From Prostheceraeus crozeri (Eukaryota > Platyhelminthes > Polycladida > Euryleptidae), in assembly GCA_907163375.1 (NCBI GenBank), contig CAJQUW010003176.1:62001-126000 (forward strand): a DNA stretch of 64,000 nucleotides. The letters run 5' to 3'. Below the pieces are notes generated by a model. The model saw only the letters and a program-made list of their open reading frames with translations, did no database searches and was not told the origin of the DNA. A program made the position numbers and the translations under genes. This document shows positions 11,212-20,325 of this stretch, piece after piece; positions within the stretch are counted from its first letter, which is position 1, and every line of letters starts with the position of its first letter.

Positions 11212-12762
11212 TCACTTTGTTTTCCGAAACACTAAAGTTACGAGGGATTTAGTATCTTTCACATGGATGCACTCTTGTAAACCATTGATAATTTTGATAG
11301 CAATAGAGGGTATAGTTTGTTTGACGACGGGATGATAGAAAATAGATTCAAACATCTTCTCGACTATTCCATATGAAGCGTCTTTATCATGAATGAAATC
11401 ACGTAAAATGTATTCTTTTTTCTCACCAACAGAAATAGGTAGAATCAAATCACTTTGAATGTAAAGGTGCTGTTCATGTTTATCAAGTGTCATTGGTGTT
11501 TCTATACCAATCGTATGCGCAGCAGCAAACACAGTTTGTAGCATTGAAAAACCAAAGAGTTTTTTCAAATTTTTACTCAATTGACATTGAATGTCATCAC
11601 CCAGTTTCAGAACAACGCGTTGATTTTCAATTGAAAACGAAATGTGGTGTGTCTTTACATCATAGTTACTTTTCATCACATGCTTCAACTTCTGTTGTAT
11701 ATAAGGATTTACTACATGAATGAAGCTTTCAACTGTATGATATAGACGCGGCATTATATTGATAGCAACTTTAGATTCTTCACAAGACTGGTAAATTTTC
11801 TTGATGCGATCACCATAGATGTCCACCCACCATTCATCATTAACTGAATCAGCTTTAGTGTGATATTCATGAGAAGCATACACCACACCGCTTCCAATAA
11901 TAGGTGTATAATGTCTTACAAAATGACGCAAGGTTGGAGAGAAATAAACTGTAAGTTTGTCATTATATTTCTGAATGACCAACTTATTTTTGTCCACCAT
12001 AATTTTCTCTCCATACTTCTTACCCACAGTCTCATTCCATCGTTTTACTAACTCAATAAGTGATAAAGGTTGAACACCACGCTTTTTCAAAATGATGCGT
12101 TCTTCGCATTCTACAACATCTTCATCAAATATTTTAAATCTATAATGAAATTTGTTGATTCGATTTGAATAAACTTTTTTAACATTTGCAGTAGCAATTG
12201 ACGTTAGATGTAGTCCATGGCCAAAACCGAGATGCGGATAGAATTCATTATCCAACCTCAGTGTAAGACCTTTAGTAAAAGAATGAAAGCGAAGGAACTG
12301 TCTCCCACTCCAATGATAGATAGTAAACTCATAAACTTTCTGATCCTTATTCTTCATGATGGAAGTATTACCACTATTGAATGCCTTAATAATTTTCTCA
12401 TTCCCAAATGGTTCATAAGAATCTGATTTTATCTGAATCCATTCATAGTTCCACTTTCCATCTGATGTTAAATTGTATGGGAACTGGAATGCATTATTCA
12501 TCGTTATTCCATCATGGGTGCGAGGAGTCAATATCATTTCTTCCAAATCATTCACATTCTGAATATTGCTATCATAGCAAATACTAGAAACGCCAACCTC
12601 CCATTCACCTTCTAAATGTAGTGGGCGATTTAATTCTACTCGATAGTCTGATGGTTTATTTTTGGGAAATTTATTCATAGAAGCATTACTGGGCAAGTAG
12701 ATTAGAAACGAGTCCTTATGTTCACTTTCCATATTATTCACATTGGAAAAATATATTAGCAT
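11212..12762 (-). CDS. Polinton WEVGV-motif protein, intact copy
   Basis: The frame is open for 516 residues. ATG at 12731 (residue 11) begins a sequence closer to the family pattern (DSFLIYLPSNASMNKFP) and is perhaps the true start. Near residue 50 is the hallmark NRPLHLEGEWEVGVSSICY, and the end is LVTLVFRKTK, close to the LHFR-type ending of this family. I recognise it as one of the large, poorly understood proteins found in many animal Mavericks and annotated only as uncharacterised; a virion or surface-fibre role has been supposed, but nothing here proves it. It is followed upstream by a paralogue at 12883-14169. No break is seen. Confidence 0.75.
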   Translation of the reverse strand: MLIYFSNVNNMESEHKDSFLIYLPSNASMNKFPKNKPSDYRVELNRPLHLEGEWEVGVSSICYDSNIQNVNDLEEMILTPRTHDGITMNNAFQFPYNLTSDGKWNYEWIQIKSDSYEPFGNEKIIKAFNSGNTSIMKNKDQKVYEFTIYHWSGRQFLRFHSFTKGLTLRLDNEFYPHLGFGHGLHLTSIATANVKKVYSNRINKFHYRFKIFDEDVVECEERIILKKRGVQPLSLIELVKRWNETVGKKYGEKIMVDKNKLVIQKYNDKLTVYFSPTLRHFVRHYTPIIGSGVVYASHEYHTKADSVNDEWWVDIYGDRIKKIYQSCEESKVAINIMPRLYHTVESFIHVVNPYIQQKLKHVMKSNYDVKTHHISFSIENQRVVLKLGDDIQCQLSKNLKKLFGFSMLQTVFAAAHTIGIETPMTLDKHEQHLYIQSDLILPISVGEKKEYILRDFIHDKDASYGIVEKMFESIFYHPVVKQTIPSIAIKIINGLQECIHVKDTKSLVTLVFRKTK

Positions 12763-12771
12763 ACTTTTGCA

Positions 12772-14169
12772 TTAACTCTTCATTCGGAAATGGAGTGTGA
12801 TACTTGTCACAGCATCTTTATGAAAAGGAATCAACGCACCAGCATCGTCATAAATTGCAATATCAATTTGTGGGATGTAGTTTCATTTCAGCTTTGTATA
12901 ATGCACTTTCTTGAAAGTATGCTCAGATAAAATAATGCAGCTTTTTGGCTGGTATGGTATCATTGCTAGCAATGGAGCTTCAACATCTCCCACACGTACA
13001 TCTTCACCAATATTGGAATATATCTGAAAATAGTTAATACGACGCGATAGCGACATGTCTGCGCTAGCTTTGGTTACAGTGCCACTTTTAAAGATATTTT
13101 GATCAAAACCCAAAATGTCCATTAGAGTTTTATCCATAATTAGTTCAATACCTTTTCCACTTATAGTGAGAGACAAAGTACCTTCTTTTTCAGAAAATGA
13201 AATATGTTGCTCATTAATCACTTCATTTAAATAATCTACAACCAATTTAACCGAAGTAATAATGCGAGGCATCAACACTCTTGTTTCATGTAAGATACCA
13301 CCTAAAGGCTCTACATACTTTCTGTATAAAGATACGGTCCATTCTGTATCAAATTGATTTGGCCTTTCACATGGTAAATGTTGCATATCAGATTTTCCAT
13401 GAACAGCTGCAGAAAGATGTCGTAAGAACTGATGAAAATCTTTTGAACAAACTAATACTAGATCATCATCATTTAATTTACTTATTGCAATATGATTAGA
13501 TGATTTGATATAAGTCAATGTTGCCACTTGTTTACTATCAACTCGAAGGAGATAATCAAATTTCTTCAATAATGTTTCAGGAGTCATGTTTGTCTTTCTT
13601 GGCTTAATCACAATCTTCTTCACCAACGTCTTCTCATTTCTTGGAATAAGATCTACATAATAAGCTTCCTCTCGATATATTAACTGTTTATGACCACTTA
13701 TGTGGTAATTAACGTTAAAATTATCATAGCTTGTTAAGGCGCTAGCGAGGTAACCTATATCATTTCTTAAACTTGGACTTAAACCAACAATCCAATCTTT
13801 CTCAACTACATGATGTACATAATTATTATCATCATTGTGCGGAGTAAATTGGACAATATGTTTACACGCTTTATTCAAGAAATCATATATAAACTTTTTA
13901 CATGATAAGAGATCTTTCTTTGGCCACTGTGGAATGTATACTCGGCAGCCCTTTTCACATTGGTAAGCAGCTGTACGTCTCATATTAATAGTCATTACCT
14001 CATAATCAAAAGTATAGACACAGTTGCTATAAACACGTTGAGTGACACCCACTTCCCAATTTCCATTTAGCTGTTGTGCATGATCAATGGGAGTAGAAAA
14101 GAGTGCGGCTCGATTACTAGCAAATCTCTTAGTAGCCGCATTGCTAAGCAAAATATGATAAAAGGACAT
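12772..14169 (-). CDS. second WEVGV-motif protein, interrupted by a late stop codon
   Basis: It starts at ATG 14169 (SFYHILLSNAATKRF...) and has NGNWEVGVTQRVYSN near residue 40, so it is a paralogue of 11212-12762. Both also share a DEW/TEW-V-x-x-Y block in the middle and an LFGF/ILGF block later. The frame meets TGA at 12883-12885 after 428 residues. The same phase then stays open for 36 codons to TAA at 12772 and ends with the same kind of tail as its partner, so the TGA is best read as a nonsense mutation that removes the conserved C-terminus. It lies 35 bp from the divergent gene at 14205. Confidence 0.75.
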
Positions 14170-14204
14170 TTTGATATTGCTGATCTGCGGCTTTGCATAA
14201 CATC

Positions 14205-14561
14205 ATGAAGACTGGGATTTTGGACTCTCTACAATATATCAGAGTTGATCGTGATGGAAACGTACATTTCAAAAATTCTCATGGTCATTCATCAAGAGGT
14301 ATTACATTAACATGGCGACAATTTGTCAACCTCAATGATATCATGAGGGATTTGGAATATTTTGAAACATTAAGATTCATCTCCTTGGGTGATCAAGTTT
14401 GGCTTCAACATTACAGAAATGAAATTCAAATCTACCATTCTCATTCCGCAAACTGTTTCTCATTTCGCAAATACAATTGGGAGAAGTATAGAAGATATAT
14501 ACATCGCTCCATCATGACATTTATTCGTCGTGAGTTCATCGCCCTACTATGCAAATCTTAA
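14205..14561 (+). CDS. PC4-like small protein A, accessory Polinton gene
   Basis: 118 residues from ATG 14205; the frame is open a little further upstream with a TTG. It is a clear paralogue of the next gene: DGNVHF / DRNVYF, NWEKYRRYIHRSI / SWEKYKRKVHRSI. Each protein seems to hold two halves built as several short strands followed by a helix (SRGITLTWRQFVNLNDIM; then CFSFRKYNWEKYRRYIHRSI). This pattern resembles the single-stranded-DNA and transcription cofactor PC4/Sub1. The resemblance is by pattern only, so treat the fold as a hypothesis. The neighbouring TBP-like gene makes a transcription role attractive. Confidence 0.6.
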   Translation: MKTGILDSLQYIRVDRDGNVHFKNSHGHSSRGITLTWRQFVNLNDIMRDLEYFETLRFISLGDQVWLQHYRNEIQIYHSHSANCFSFRKYNWEKYRRYIHRSIMTFIRREFIALLCKS

Positions 14562-14583
14562 TCAGACATGACTATCACGCACC

Positions 14584-15234
14584 ATGAGTTGGAAATTAGA
14601 TTCCCTACAACGTATTGAAACGGATCATGATCGAAACGTCTATTTCAAAGATTCAACTGGAAATGTGAGAAGAGAGTTTGCTTTATCTTATCGTCATTTT
14701 CAATCTCTACATCATATCATGAAGGACTTGAAATACTTCTATATGAAAAGACATTCACGTATTGGAAATCGCATCTGGCTGCTCGTCAACAATCGGCGAA
14801 TTCAACTCTATCATTCCCAACTTCATACTAACTTCACATTTCATCAAGGTAGTTGGGAAAAGTATAAAAGGAAGGTACATCGCTCAATTTACTCATTCTT
14901 TCATCATGAAGCGTCATCGCTACACCATCGTCAACATTCTCCGTCGCTTCAGACTCTACACCAAAATCGATCTCACAACATTACACCAACACCTTCCAAA
15001 CAGCAAGTATTACCCGGGCCGACCTCAAATGTTAGTGGTGAAGATGAACAATGCACGGAATCTTCAACTCTTCCCAAATGGGACTGTACAGATTCTCGGC
15101 GCCCTTTCTCATTCATCGGCGCAGTCAATGCGCTTAGAGCTACAAAGACTACTACGTCGGATATGGAAGAGGGAGAGGTGTGTGATGTCGAATCTGACTG
15201 TGGACAATATGGTGATCTCTACTCAATTGAGTGA
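14584..15234 (+). CDS. PC4-like small protein B with a C-terminal extension overlapping the TBP-like gene
   Basis: It starts 22 bp after gene A. Residues 1-110 align with gene A along their whole length. The frame then continues about 105 residues beyond the point where A stops, through a His/Ser/Thr-rich and finally acidic stretch ending GDLYSIE. This extension overlaps the TBP-like frame (14906 onward) in another phase. The extension may be real overlapping coding or simply an open shadow; the conserved part is 14584 to about 14915. Confidence 0.55.
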   Translation: MSWKLDSLQRIETDHDRNVYFKDSTGNVRREFALSYRHFQSLHHIMKDLKYFYMKRHSRIGNRIWLLVNNRRIQLYHSQLHTNFTFHQGSWEKYKRKVHRSIYSFFHHEASSLHHRQHSPSLQTLHQNRSHNITPTPSKQQVLPGPTSNVSGEDEQCTESSTLPKWDCTDSRRPFSFIGAVNALRATKTTTSDMEEGEVCDVESDCGQYGDLYSIE

Positions 15235-15451
15235 AAGTGTATCATTTTTGAAGATTCGTACCAGCAGTTACAATTTGTGTTATGAACCCGAACTTTTTCC
15301 TGCAGCTCTCATTAGTTGTTGGTTACCTGTGCATGTGGCAATCTTTCATAATAGTAAAGTGATCATTACTGGACTAAAATCTCATGTACAAGCAAATGTG
15401 ATCCTAGACTATCTCATCGAGTATGTACGTACCCAGCGGATTGTAAAATAA
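14906..15451 (+). CDS. TATA-binding-protein-like protein (TBP-like)
   Basis: 181 residues from ATG 14906, the size of a bare TBP core; the frame is open upstream but that part overlaps gene B. Two direct repeats are visible. Repeat 1 has TIVNILRRFRLYTKIDLTTL, SKYYPGRP and LQLFPNGTVQILGA, matching the TBP pattern IVN...IDL..., YNPKRF and LIFSSGKMVVTGA. Repeat 2 has YEPELFPAALI and VAIFHNSKVIITGLK, matching YEPELFPGLI and LIFVSGKIVLTGAK. Of the four DNA-bending Phe positions three are kept; the first (RF in TBP) is Pro. It would bind promoter DNA in the nucleus. The AATAAA at 15447-15452 overlaps its stop. TBP ancestry is well supported; its actual target is unknown. Confidence 0.82.
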   Translation: MKRHRYTIVNILRRFRLYTKIDLTTLHQHLPNSKYYPGRPQMLVVKMNNARNLQLFPNGTVQILGALSHSSAQSMRLELQRLLRRIWKRERCVMSNLTVDNMVISTQLSESVSFLKIRTSSYNLCYEPELFPAALISCWLPVHVAIFHNSKVIITGLKSHVQANVILDYLIEYVRTQRIVK

Positions 15452-15481
15452 AAAACAATTTTCCAACATGATGTTTTTATT
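15447..15481. terminator. convergent polyadenylation signals overlapping both stop codons
   Basis: AATAAA at 15447-15452 overlaps the TAA of the TBP-like gene (15449-15451). TTTATT at 15476-15481 (AATAAA on the minus strand) overlaps the stop of the protease (15477-15479). Confidence 0.7.
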
Positions 15482-15938
15482 TCAAATCATGATAGAACTT
15501 ACAAATCATTTTTTCATTAGAGGATGGATTACATGAAAAGTTTTGAATAACAGATACAAATCGAGATACATGTAAACGTTTTAAGATGAAGTACAGTACA
15601 AAAGCACCACACGTTGATGAAAGTGGATGTTGTAGTATGCGTTCATTTCGCTGATATTGACGCGTATGTTTTCTCAACCACTGCTGTGTTGGTATATTTG
15701 GAGGTTGAGGAAGAGAGTCAAATAGTTCACCACGTCGGTCTTCTCCAATAAAGATCGCTTTCCAATGCTCACCGCCTAAATTCTGCGAATGAGTGTTTAG
15801 CACAATAAAGATGGGATAGTGATTTACTGCAGGTGGTAAGGTATCGAGTGAATAGACATTATCGAAAGCTTTCAACGTCCCTTCGTCTGCATTACGCTGC
15901 ACTTTAGTCTTAATATCGTCAGCAGTCAACCAACTCAT
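15477..15938 (-). CDS. adenain-like cysteine protease (Ulp1/C5 type)
   Basis: 153 residues, no break. The catalytic set is present in the expected order: His58 in GGEHWKAIF, Asp74 in ELFDSLPQ, Gln103 as the likely oxyanion residue and Cys110 in SSTCGAFVLYF. Polinton and adenovirus proteases of this family mature virion proteins. Its ATG overlaps the capsid stop (TAATG), suggesting both are made from one message. The length is somewhat short compared with adenovirus protease, as usual for Polintons. Confidence 0.92.
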   Translation of the reverse strand: MSWLTADDIKTKVQRNADEGTLKAFDNVYSLDTLPPAVNHYPIFIVLNTHSQNLGGEHWKAIFIGEDRRGELFDSLPQPPNIPTQQWLRKHTRQYQRNERILQHPLSSTCGAFVLYFILKRLHVSRFVSVIQNFSCNPSSNEKMICKFYHDLK

Positions 15939-17214
15939 TAACGATTATACTGAAGAATCACGTCACGATACTTTGTAATTTCAATATTTGAATCGAAGAC
16001 TGCATAAATTAATACATTGATCGTCTCAGGTAGTGTTCTTTTGAACTCCAGATCCAAGCGAATATTATGAGGCACGTTCGCTTGACGATAGGGTGCACTA
16101 ATATCGCTGTCAGCAGTCAAATCAAATGCATAAATAGTATATCCACTCTTAAACTCTTTCATAGTAAGTCCGTTGGTGTCATCCGTATTGTAAAAGCCAA
16201 AGACATCCATAAAATCAACATAACTGCGCATAAATTGATCCGAAGCAAAATCTCGTTTGTAGGGTGGACCAGGATGACTCACACCATTTACACGTAAAGC
16301 AATTTCACTTAACTGATTGTGTTTAAAATTGAAAGGATTCTTCTTTATATTACCATTAAATGCATCATTTTCAACCATTGCCACCATGAGGAGCTTCGGT
16401 GCTTCCGATGGAAAGAGGCCATCTTTCATGAAACTCTTTTGATCTTTCGGAATTGTAAAGGTGAGAAGCTTTGTATGCTGAACGGGGTAAATGGCATTTT
16501 GGCGGTTAAGACCTTCAGCATGTCCTCTAATGACACTTGGATTCGGTACTACTCGACGAATGTAAAGTGCAATATCTTCCACATGAATTCTAAAATTGTC
16601 AACTTTAGCAAATGCATTCAGCGCAAATTCAGTCTTATTCAATGTCAGCTTGAGTCGCATGCTGGTATTACACAGTAAAAACTTTGACTGTCTAAAGAAG
16701 TCTAAATTCAGCGGACCATATAGCTGACATACTTTACTATCTTTAATCATAGCAGATCGCTTTACAAAGCCACTGTTTGTTTCAACATCAAATTTTCCTG
16801 CTTCATCTCTGTACCATCCCATGGCTTCCATATGACTTTTTTGTGCTGCTGGATGAAACTGTGATACATGATTGAAATATGATTTATAGGGATAATCGCT
16901 TTGACCACCTTCCACCTGCTGCTCTCCAATCATTAGAGAAACATCGCGAAGTAATGTAGTCAATGGTAAATTGTTCAGTCCAACTTTATGTGCATCGTCA
17001 ATAGCAGTTCCATCTGATTGATGAATTCTAAACCTCAAATCAACCATCGCATAACTCAAATCTATGTAGTCATCACTACCACCAGGAATAACAAATTCAA
17101 TAGGCCAGCATTCTCAGCTGTTCGAGGATGATAATCTACAATACTTGAACTAAGAATATCTGTCTGTATGGCTTGTTGATCAAACAAACAAAAACCGGAA
17201 GTTTTACACTCCAT
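15938..17214 (-). CDS. major capsid protein (double jelly-roll type), frameshifted
   Basis: The long frame 15938-17059 carries the recognisable Polinton capsid pattern: PLTTLLRDVSLMIGEQQV, SDYPYKSYFNHVSQF and EAMGWYRD, the family known in nematodes as the transposon-derived F54H12.2 protein. The true N-terminus begins at ATG 17214, two bases after the stop of the preceding gene, in a different phase. The two phases are separated by a single missing base close to 17105, so about 36 N-terminal codons are out of frame with the rest. Both sides are otherwise well preserved, so the lesion is recent. The protein would form the icosahedral shell. Confidence 0.85.
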
Positions 17215-17216
17215 GA

Positions 17217-17672
17217 TTAGAAGTTATAGCAGCGTCGTCGTTTAGCGCCTGATGAATGATTAGAACCTCTGCGACGTTTGCGTGAATGCCTTTTGACTGA
17301 AGATCGCACCTTACCAGCTCCGCGATGTTTCCTCCTTTCTTTATTCATTCGTTTAGGTGATTTCTTTCCTTGAGTAACACCAGCAAAGGTCTGCTTCAAT
17401 GTTTTTAAACCGCGTTCCTTCCCACGATTCAACAAACTGCTCTTAAAACTTCTACCTCTGGAAAGATCACTAGCAACATCACCAGCAAAGCCAACGGCAT
17501 TATTTAAAACATTTCGTTTTAAAGATCTACCGACATTGGATATGAGAGGTGCTACAACAGATTTCAGTGCACCAAGTATGCTACCTCCACGTTGGCGGCG
17601 AGCACCGATGTAAATTTGTCCTCCACCACTTACATAGGAGGGTCGTGAATAAAATGAGGCAGTTGGATTCAT
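17217..17672 (-). CDS. basic core/membrane-active protein (adenovirus pVI/pX-like)
   Basis: 151 residues, intact. The first 30 residues are Gly/Ser/Tyr-rich. Residues 30-95 contain an amphipathic stretch (GGSILGALKSVVAPLISNVG) and the family-like segment NNAVGFAGDVASDLSRGRSFK. The remainder is extremely basic with many Arg/Lys and is probably nucleic-acid binding. Polinton genes of this layout sit directly before the capsid gene and are compared with adenovirus minor core proteins. The function given is by family resemblance and position. Confidence 0.72.
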   Translation of the reverse strand: MNPTASFYSRPSYVSGGGQIYIGARRQRGGSILGALKSVVAPLISNVGRSLKRNVLNNAVGFAGDVASDLSRGRSFKSSLLNRGKERGLKTLKQTFAGVTQGKKSPKRMNKERRKHRGAGKVRSSVKRHSRKRRRGSNHSSGAKRRRCYNF

Positions 17673-17713
17673 AGCTCAAACCCTAAGCATTGTTAGTTAC
17701 AACTTTGCATGAA

Positions 17714-18941
17714 TCACTGTCGATCACTTAGATGAAAGATGTCGGCACGACGCATCCAAGATTCCATGCTTGAAGGATAACCAGTCCATTTAACAAGACA
17801 CCATTCTTCACCTTGCCGTTTTTTACATCGAATGATTTTCTCTACCAAATATGTTTCACTTTCAGTGACTACCTCAATCTCATCGCGGTAAAAGCTACCC
17901 TCAATTTCTTCATTATCGTAATCCTTCAACTTGTAGGTGGTTGGAGAGTCTTTTTGATTAATCCTTGATACTGTAAATACCTCCTCTGTCCAATTCGGAA
18001 GGTACCCTTTAGCAAAAACACTTTTCACTTTTGAGATTTCACTTTTACACTTTATCACCAATTTTCACATCAATTTTCACAAGAGTGCGTTTACGTTGCA
18101 ATGATTCGCGCACTTTATCTACATTGTCAACATTTACATCTACTGGTCTGAGTCCAATAGAACGATGGATAGAGTGATTGTAGGCATGGAGTGTATCTTG
18201 TAGAACCTTTGTCCAATTTTGTGTCAAGTTGGCAGTAAAATGTCGCCGCAAGCGATTTTTTAATGTGCGATTAAAACGTTCAACGAGTGCAACTTTATAA
18301 GCACTCTTTACACTAAACAACTCAATGTCATGCCTCTCAAATAATCTTCTCACATGCTGATTTTCAAACTCTTTTCCTTGATAACTCTGAATTCTTTTTG
18401 GAATCGGACCTTCTCGAAAAATTGTTTGGAATGCTTTTGCTACTCCTTTCCCTTCTTTAGTTTTTAAAGGTTGAGCCCACGCATAACGCGAGAAAATATC
18501 AATGACGGTTAAAATAAAATTATTGCCCGAGTTATGTTTTGAAATGGAGGCGACATCGCACAAATCTGCTTGCCACTGTTCATTGATGTCATGAACAATA
18601 TAATGGCGGGTGCGGTACTTCTTTTTCGCTTGTTTGTGGAGTGTATAGGTAGCCTGACCCTTTAACCATCGTTTCACTTGTGATTGTGGAAGACCACTCG
18701 CTTTTGATAATTTCTTGATAGATGCAAGTCCTGCCGGATGTTTTACATCATAATAGATTGACTTCAAACGTTCAGTCGATGACGACTGACTCTTTTTCCT
18801 CCTTCTCATCTTTTTGTTTTCTTGCCTTTCTACATTTACAACAACTGCAGCATTTAGCTTTAGCGGTTTTGCGATCGTGTTCACATTGCTTAGGGGTTTC
18901 ATAATGAGAGCTGGCGCAGCAAGTGCACGTGACAACGACAT
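17714..18941 (-). CDS. int: retroviral-type integrase with chromodomain, frameshifted and active-site mutated
   Basis: The frame 18045-18941 holds the N-terminal helical region (from about residue 45; the residues before it overlap the preceding gene) and the DDE core. First Asp is D126 (QWQADL) and Glu is E221 (LVERFNRTLK). The second catalytic Asp should precede QGKEF; here residue 187 is Tyr (codon 18381-18383, TAT where GAT is expected). The C-terminal SH3-like domain (GYLPNWTEEVFTV) and a chromodomain (YLVEKIIRCKK...WCLVKWTGYPSSMESW) are in another phase at 17714-18061. The phase change lies at 18045-18061. Integrase would insert the linear element; this copy is doubly inactive. Confidence 0.93.
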
Positions 18942-19041
18942 TCACCTCTGGCGGCTCATTACATGGCAAGCAACACATCTGCTTCATATTAATAGTCTGA
19001 GAACATGTATTTCCTGGGAGGAGCTGTTTTACGTTTTCCAT
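18772..19041 (-). CDS. 89-residue Cys-rich protein overlapping the integrase start
   Basis: ATG at 19041, stop at 18772. It has at least 14 Cys, arranged in CC and CxxC pairs (QMCCLPC, VTCTCCASSH, AKCCSCCKCRKARK), and then a Lys/Glu tail, so it probably binds zinc. It overlaps the 3' end of the gene before it by 53 bases and the annotated 5' part of the integrase frame by 170 bases. Since integrase homology begins only near residue 45 of its frame, the real overlap is small. I do not recognise the family; the Cys density makes chance unlikely. Confidence 0.55.
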   Translation of the reverse strand: MENVKQLLPGNTCSQTINMKQMCCLPCNEPPEVNVVVTCTCCASSHYETPKQCEHDRKTAKAKCCSCCKCRKARKQKDEKEEKESVVID

Positions 19042-19681
19042 TTACTAGTTTTAGTGGTGATATAGATCTACGTCGAGTTCTTCCTCTTGTTTGCTTAGTG
19101 AGTGTGGGAGGGGATGTAGCAGGTGACGCCTTAAACCAATTTGTTGGCATTTTCATCGTCTGAAGCATTGGAGTAGTAGCCACTGTTGAATCAAGTTCTT
19201 TCAATGTCTCATTATTCAAAGCAAATTTTGGCACATTATGCTTTTTCAATAGTTTAAGAAAGTATGACCAACCAGGTGGAACATAGCCCTGACGGCGCTT
19301 TCTACGTGTCGCATACTGAATCAAGTCTTCATAACGTGAAGCATCAATCACTTTATTTTCATCTGTAATGATTTCTCCTCTATCATTTACATTGAGATGG
19401 GGTTCAATACTGTTGAAAAGAGATATGGCATGTGCGCGAGATGCTAAAGGTGTAGCAGTCGGCACAGAGTCACGCATCTTATTCTTCAAGTTTTTTAATT
19501 GCTCAACAGTTTCCGATTGTAATAATACAGCACGATGTGGATCTTTGATGTGAACATTTTGCTGATAATCTATTTCTTTCGTATACATTTGATTTGCAAG
19601 AGGTTGCTTTACTTGCTGCATGGCAGTCAATTGTGCATATTCATCCTGAGGAATAACAATCATGCGAGAATAAGAACTCAT
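18989..19681 (-). CDS. conserved Polinton protein starting SSYSRMIVIPQDEYAQL, function unknown
   Basis: 230 residues, no break. The opening RMIVIPQDEYAQLTAMQQ and the later LASRAHAISLF and GWSYFLKLLKKHNVP segments are the kind of sequence that recurs between ATPase and integrase in many animal Mavericks. The C-terminus is basic (TRGRTRRRSISPLK). Its ATG overlaps the ATPase stop by four bases (ATGA). A structural or packaging role is guessed from position only. Confidence 0.7.
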   Translation of the reverse strand: MSSYSRMIVIPQDEYAQLTAMQQVKQPLANQMYTKEIDYQQNVHIKDPHRAVLLQSETVEQLKNLKNKMRDSVPTATPLASRAHAISLFNSIEPHLNVNDRGEIITDENKVIDASRYEDLIQYATRRKRRQGYVPPGWSYFLKLLKKHNVPKFALNNETLKELDSTVATTPMLQTMKMPTNWFKASPATSPPTLTKQTRGRTRRRSISPLKLVNGKRKTAPPRKYMFSDY

Positions 19682-20294
19682 AGTTTGTAGATAATCATGG
19701 GAGTTTTCAAAATATCACTTCGAAATCTAAATTCTTCCGGACACTCTTGCGTAAAGTCAATGAATAAGTAACCGTATGGTTTTTCAGTAGCTGCTTGAAA
19801 AATTTCAATTAAGGCTTTTGATCCTCTGGGTGCAACTTGTCGCGCTAAAATTTCAAATTGACTTTTATCTCGCGGATTCTTGAAAATAGCATAATAGTGT
19901 GTATTCAGGTTTCGTGTACGAGCTTCTTTTCCATCAGAAAACAAATTTTGTGTGATATAGATGATAAAACACCTTTTATGATGTGCTGCACGAGTGAACA
20001 TATCTGTAATATCTTTGGAATTCTTACTTTCTTTTAATAAATCATCCAATACAACAACATCATTAGACTGAAGTTTATCCACTGGAATAATTCCTTCATG
20101 TCGAATAAAGTTGCGACTTTGCAATTCCTGAAACAGGGACGGTTGATAAATACCATAACACAAAATCACTCGATTGATAGGTTCCTTAAACAACTCCCTT
20201 CTTTTATCCAATAAATTCAGCGTAAAAACAGTTTTACCTGCATGAGATGGACCTGATACAGTCAGAACTTTATCACATTGAAGTCTGAATCCAT
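19678..20294 (-). CDS. packaging ATPase (FtsK/HerA type), frameshift near the start
   Basis: The Walker A GPSHAGKT lies about 20 residues in, and Walker B is NDVVVLDDLL; a following HHKRCFIIYITQNLF fits the sensor region. Family proteins pump DNA into the capsid. The Walker A frame has no ATG: it is closed upstream by a stop at about 20298. The only nearby ATG (20294) is in another phase and runs for ten codons. One base lost within 20285-20292 explains this. About 205 residues are otherwise intact. Confidence 0.88.
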
Positions 20295-20325
20295 TTTATT
20301 ACTTTGAGATTCAACATTTGCATAA

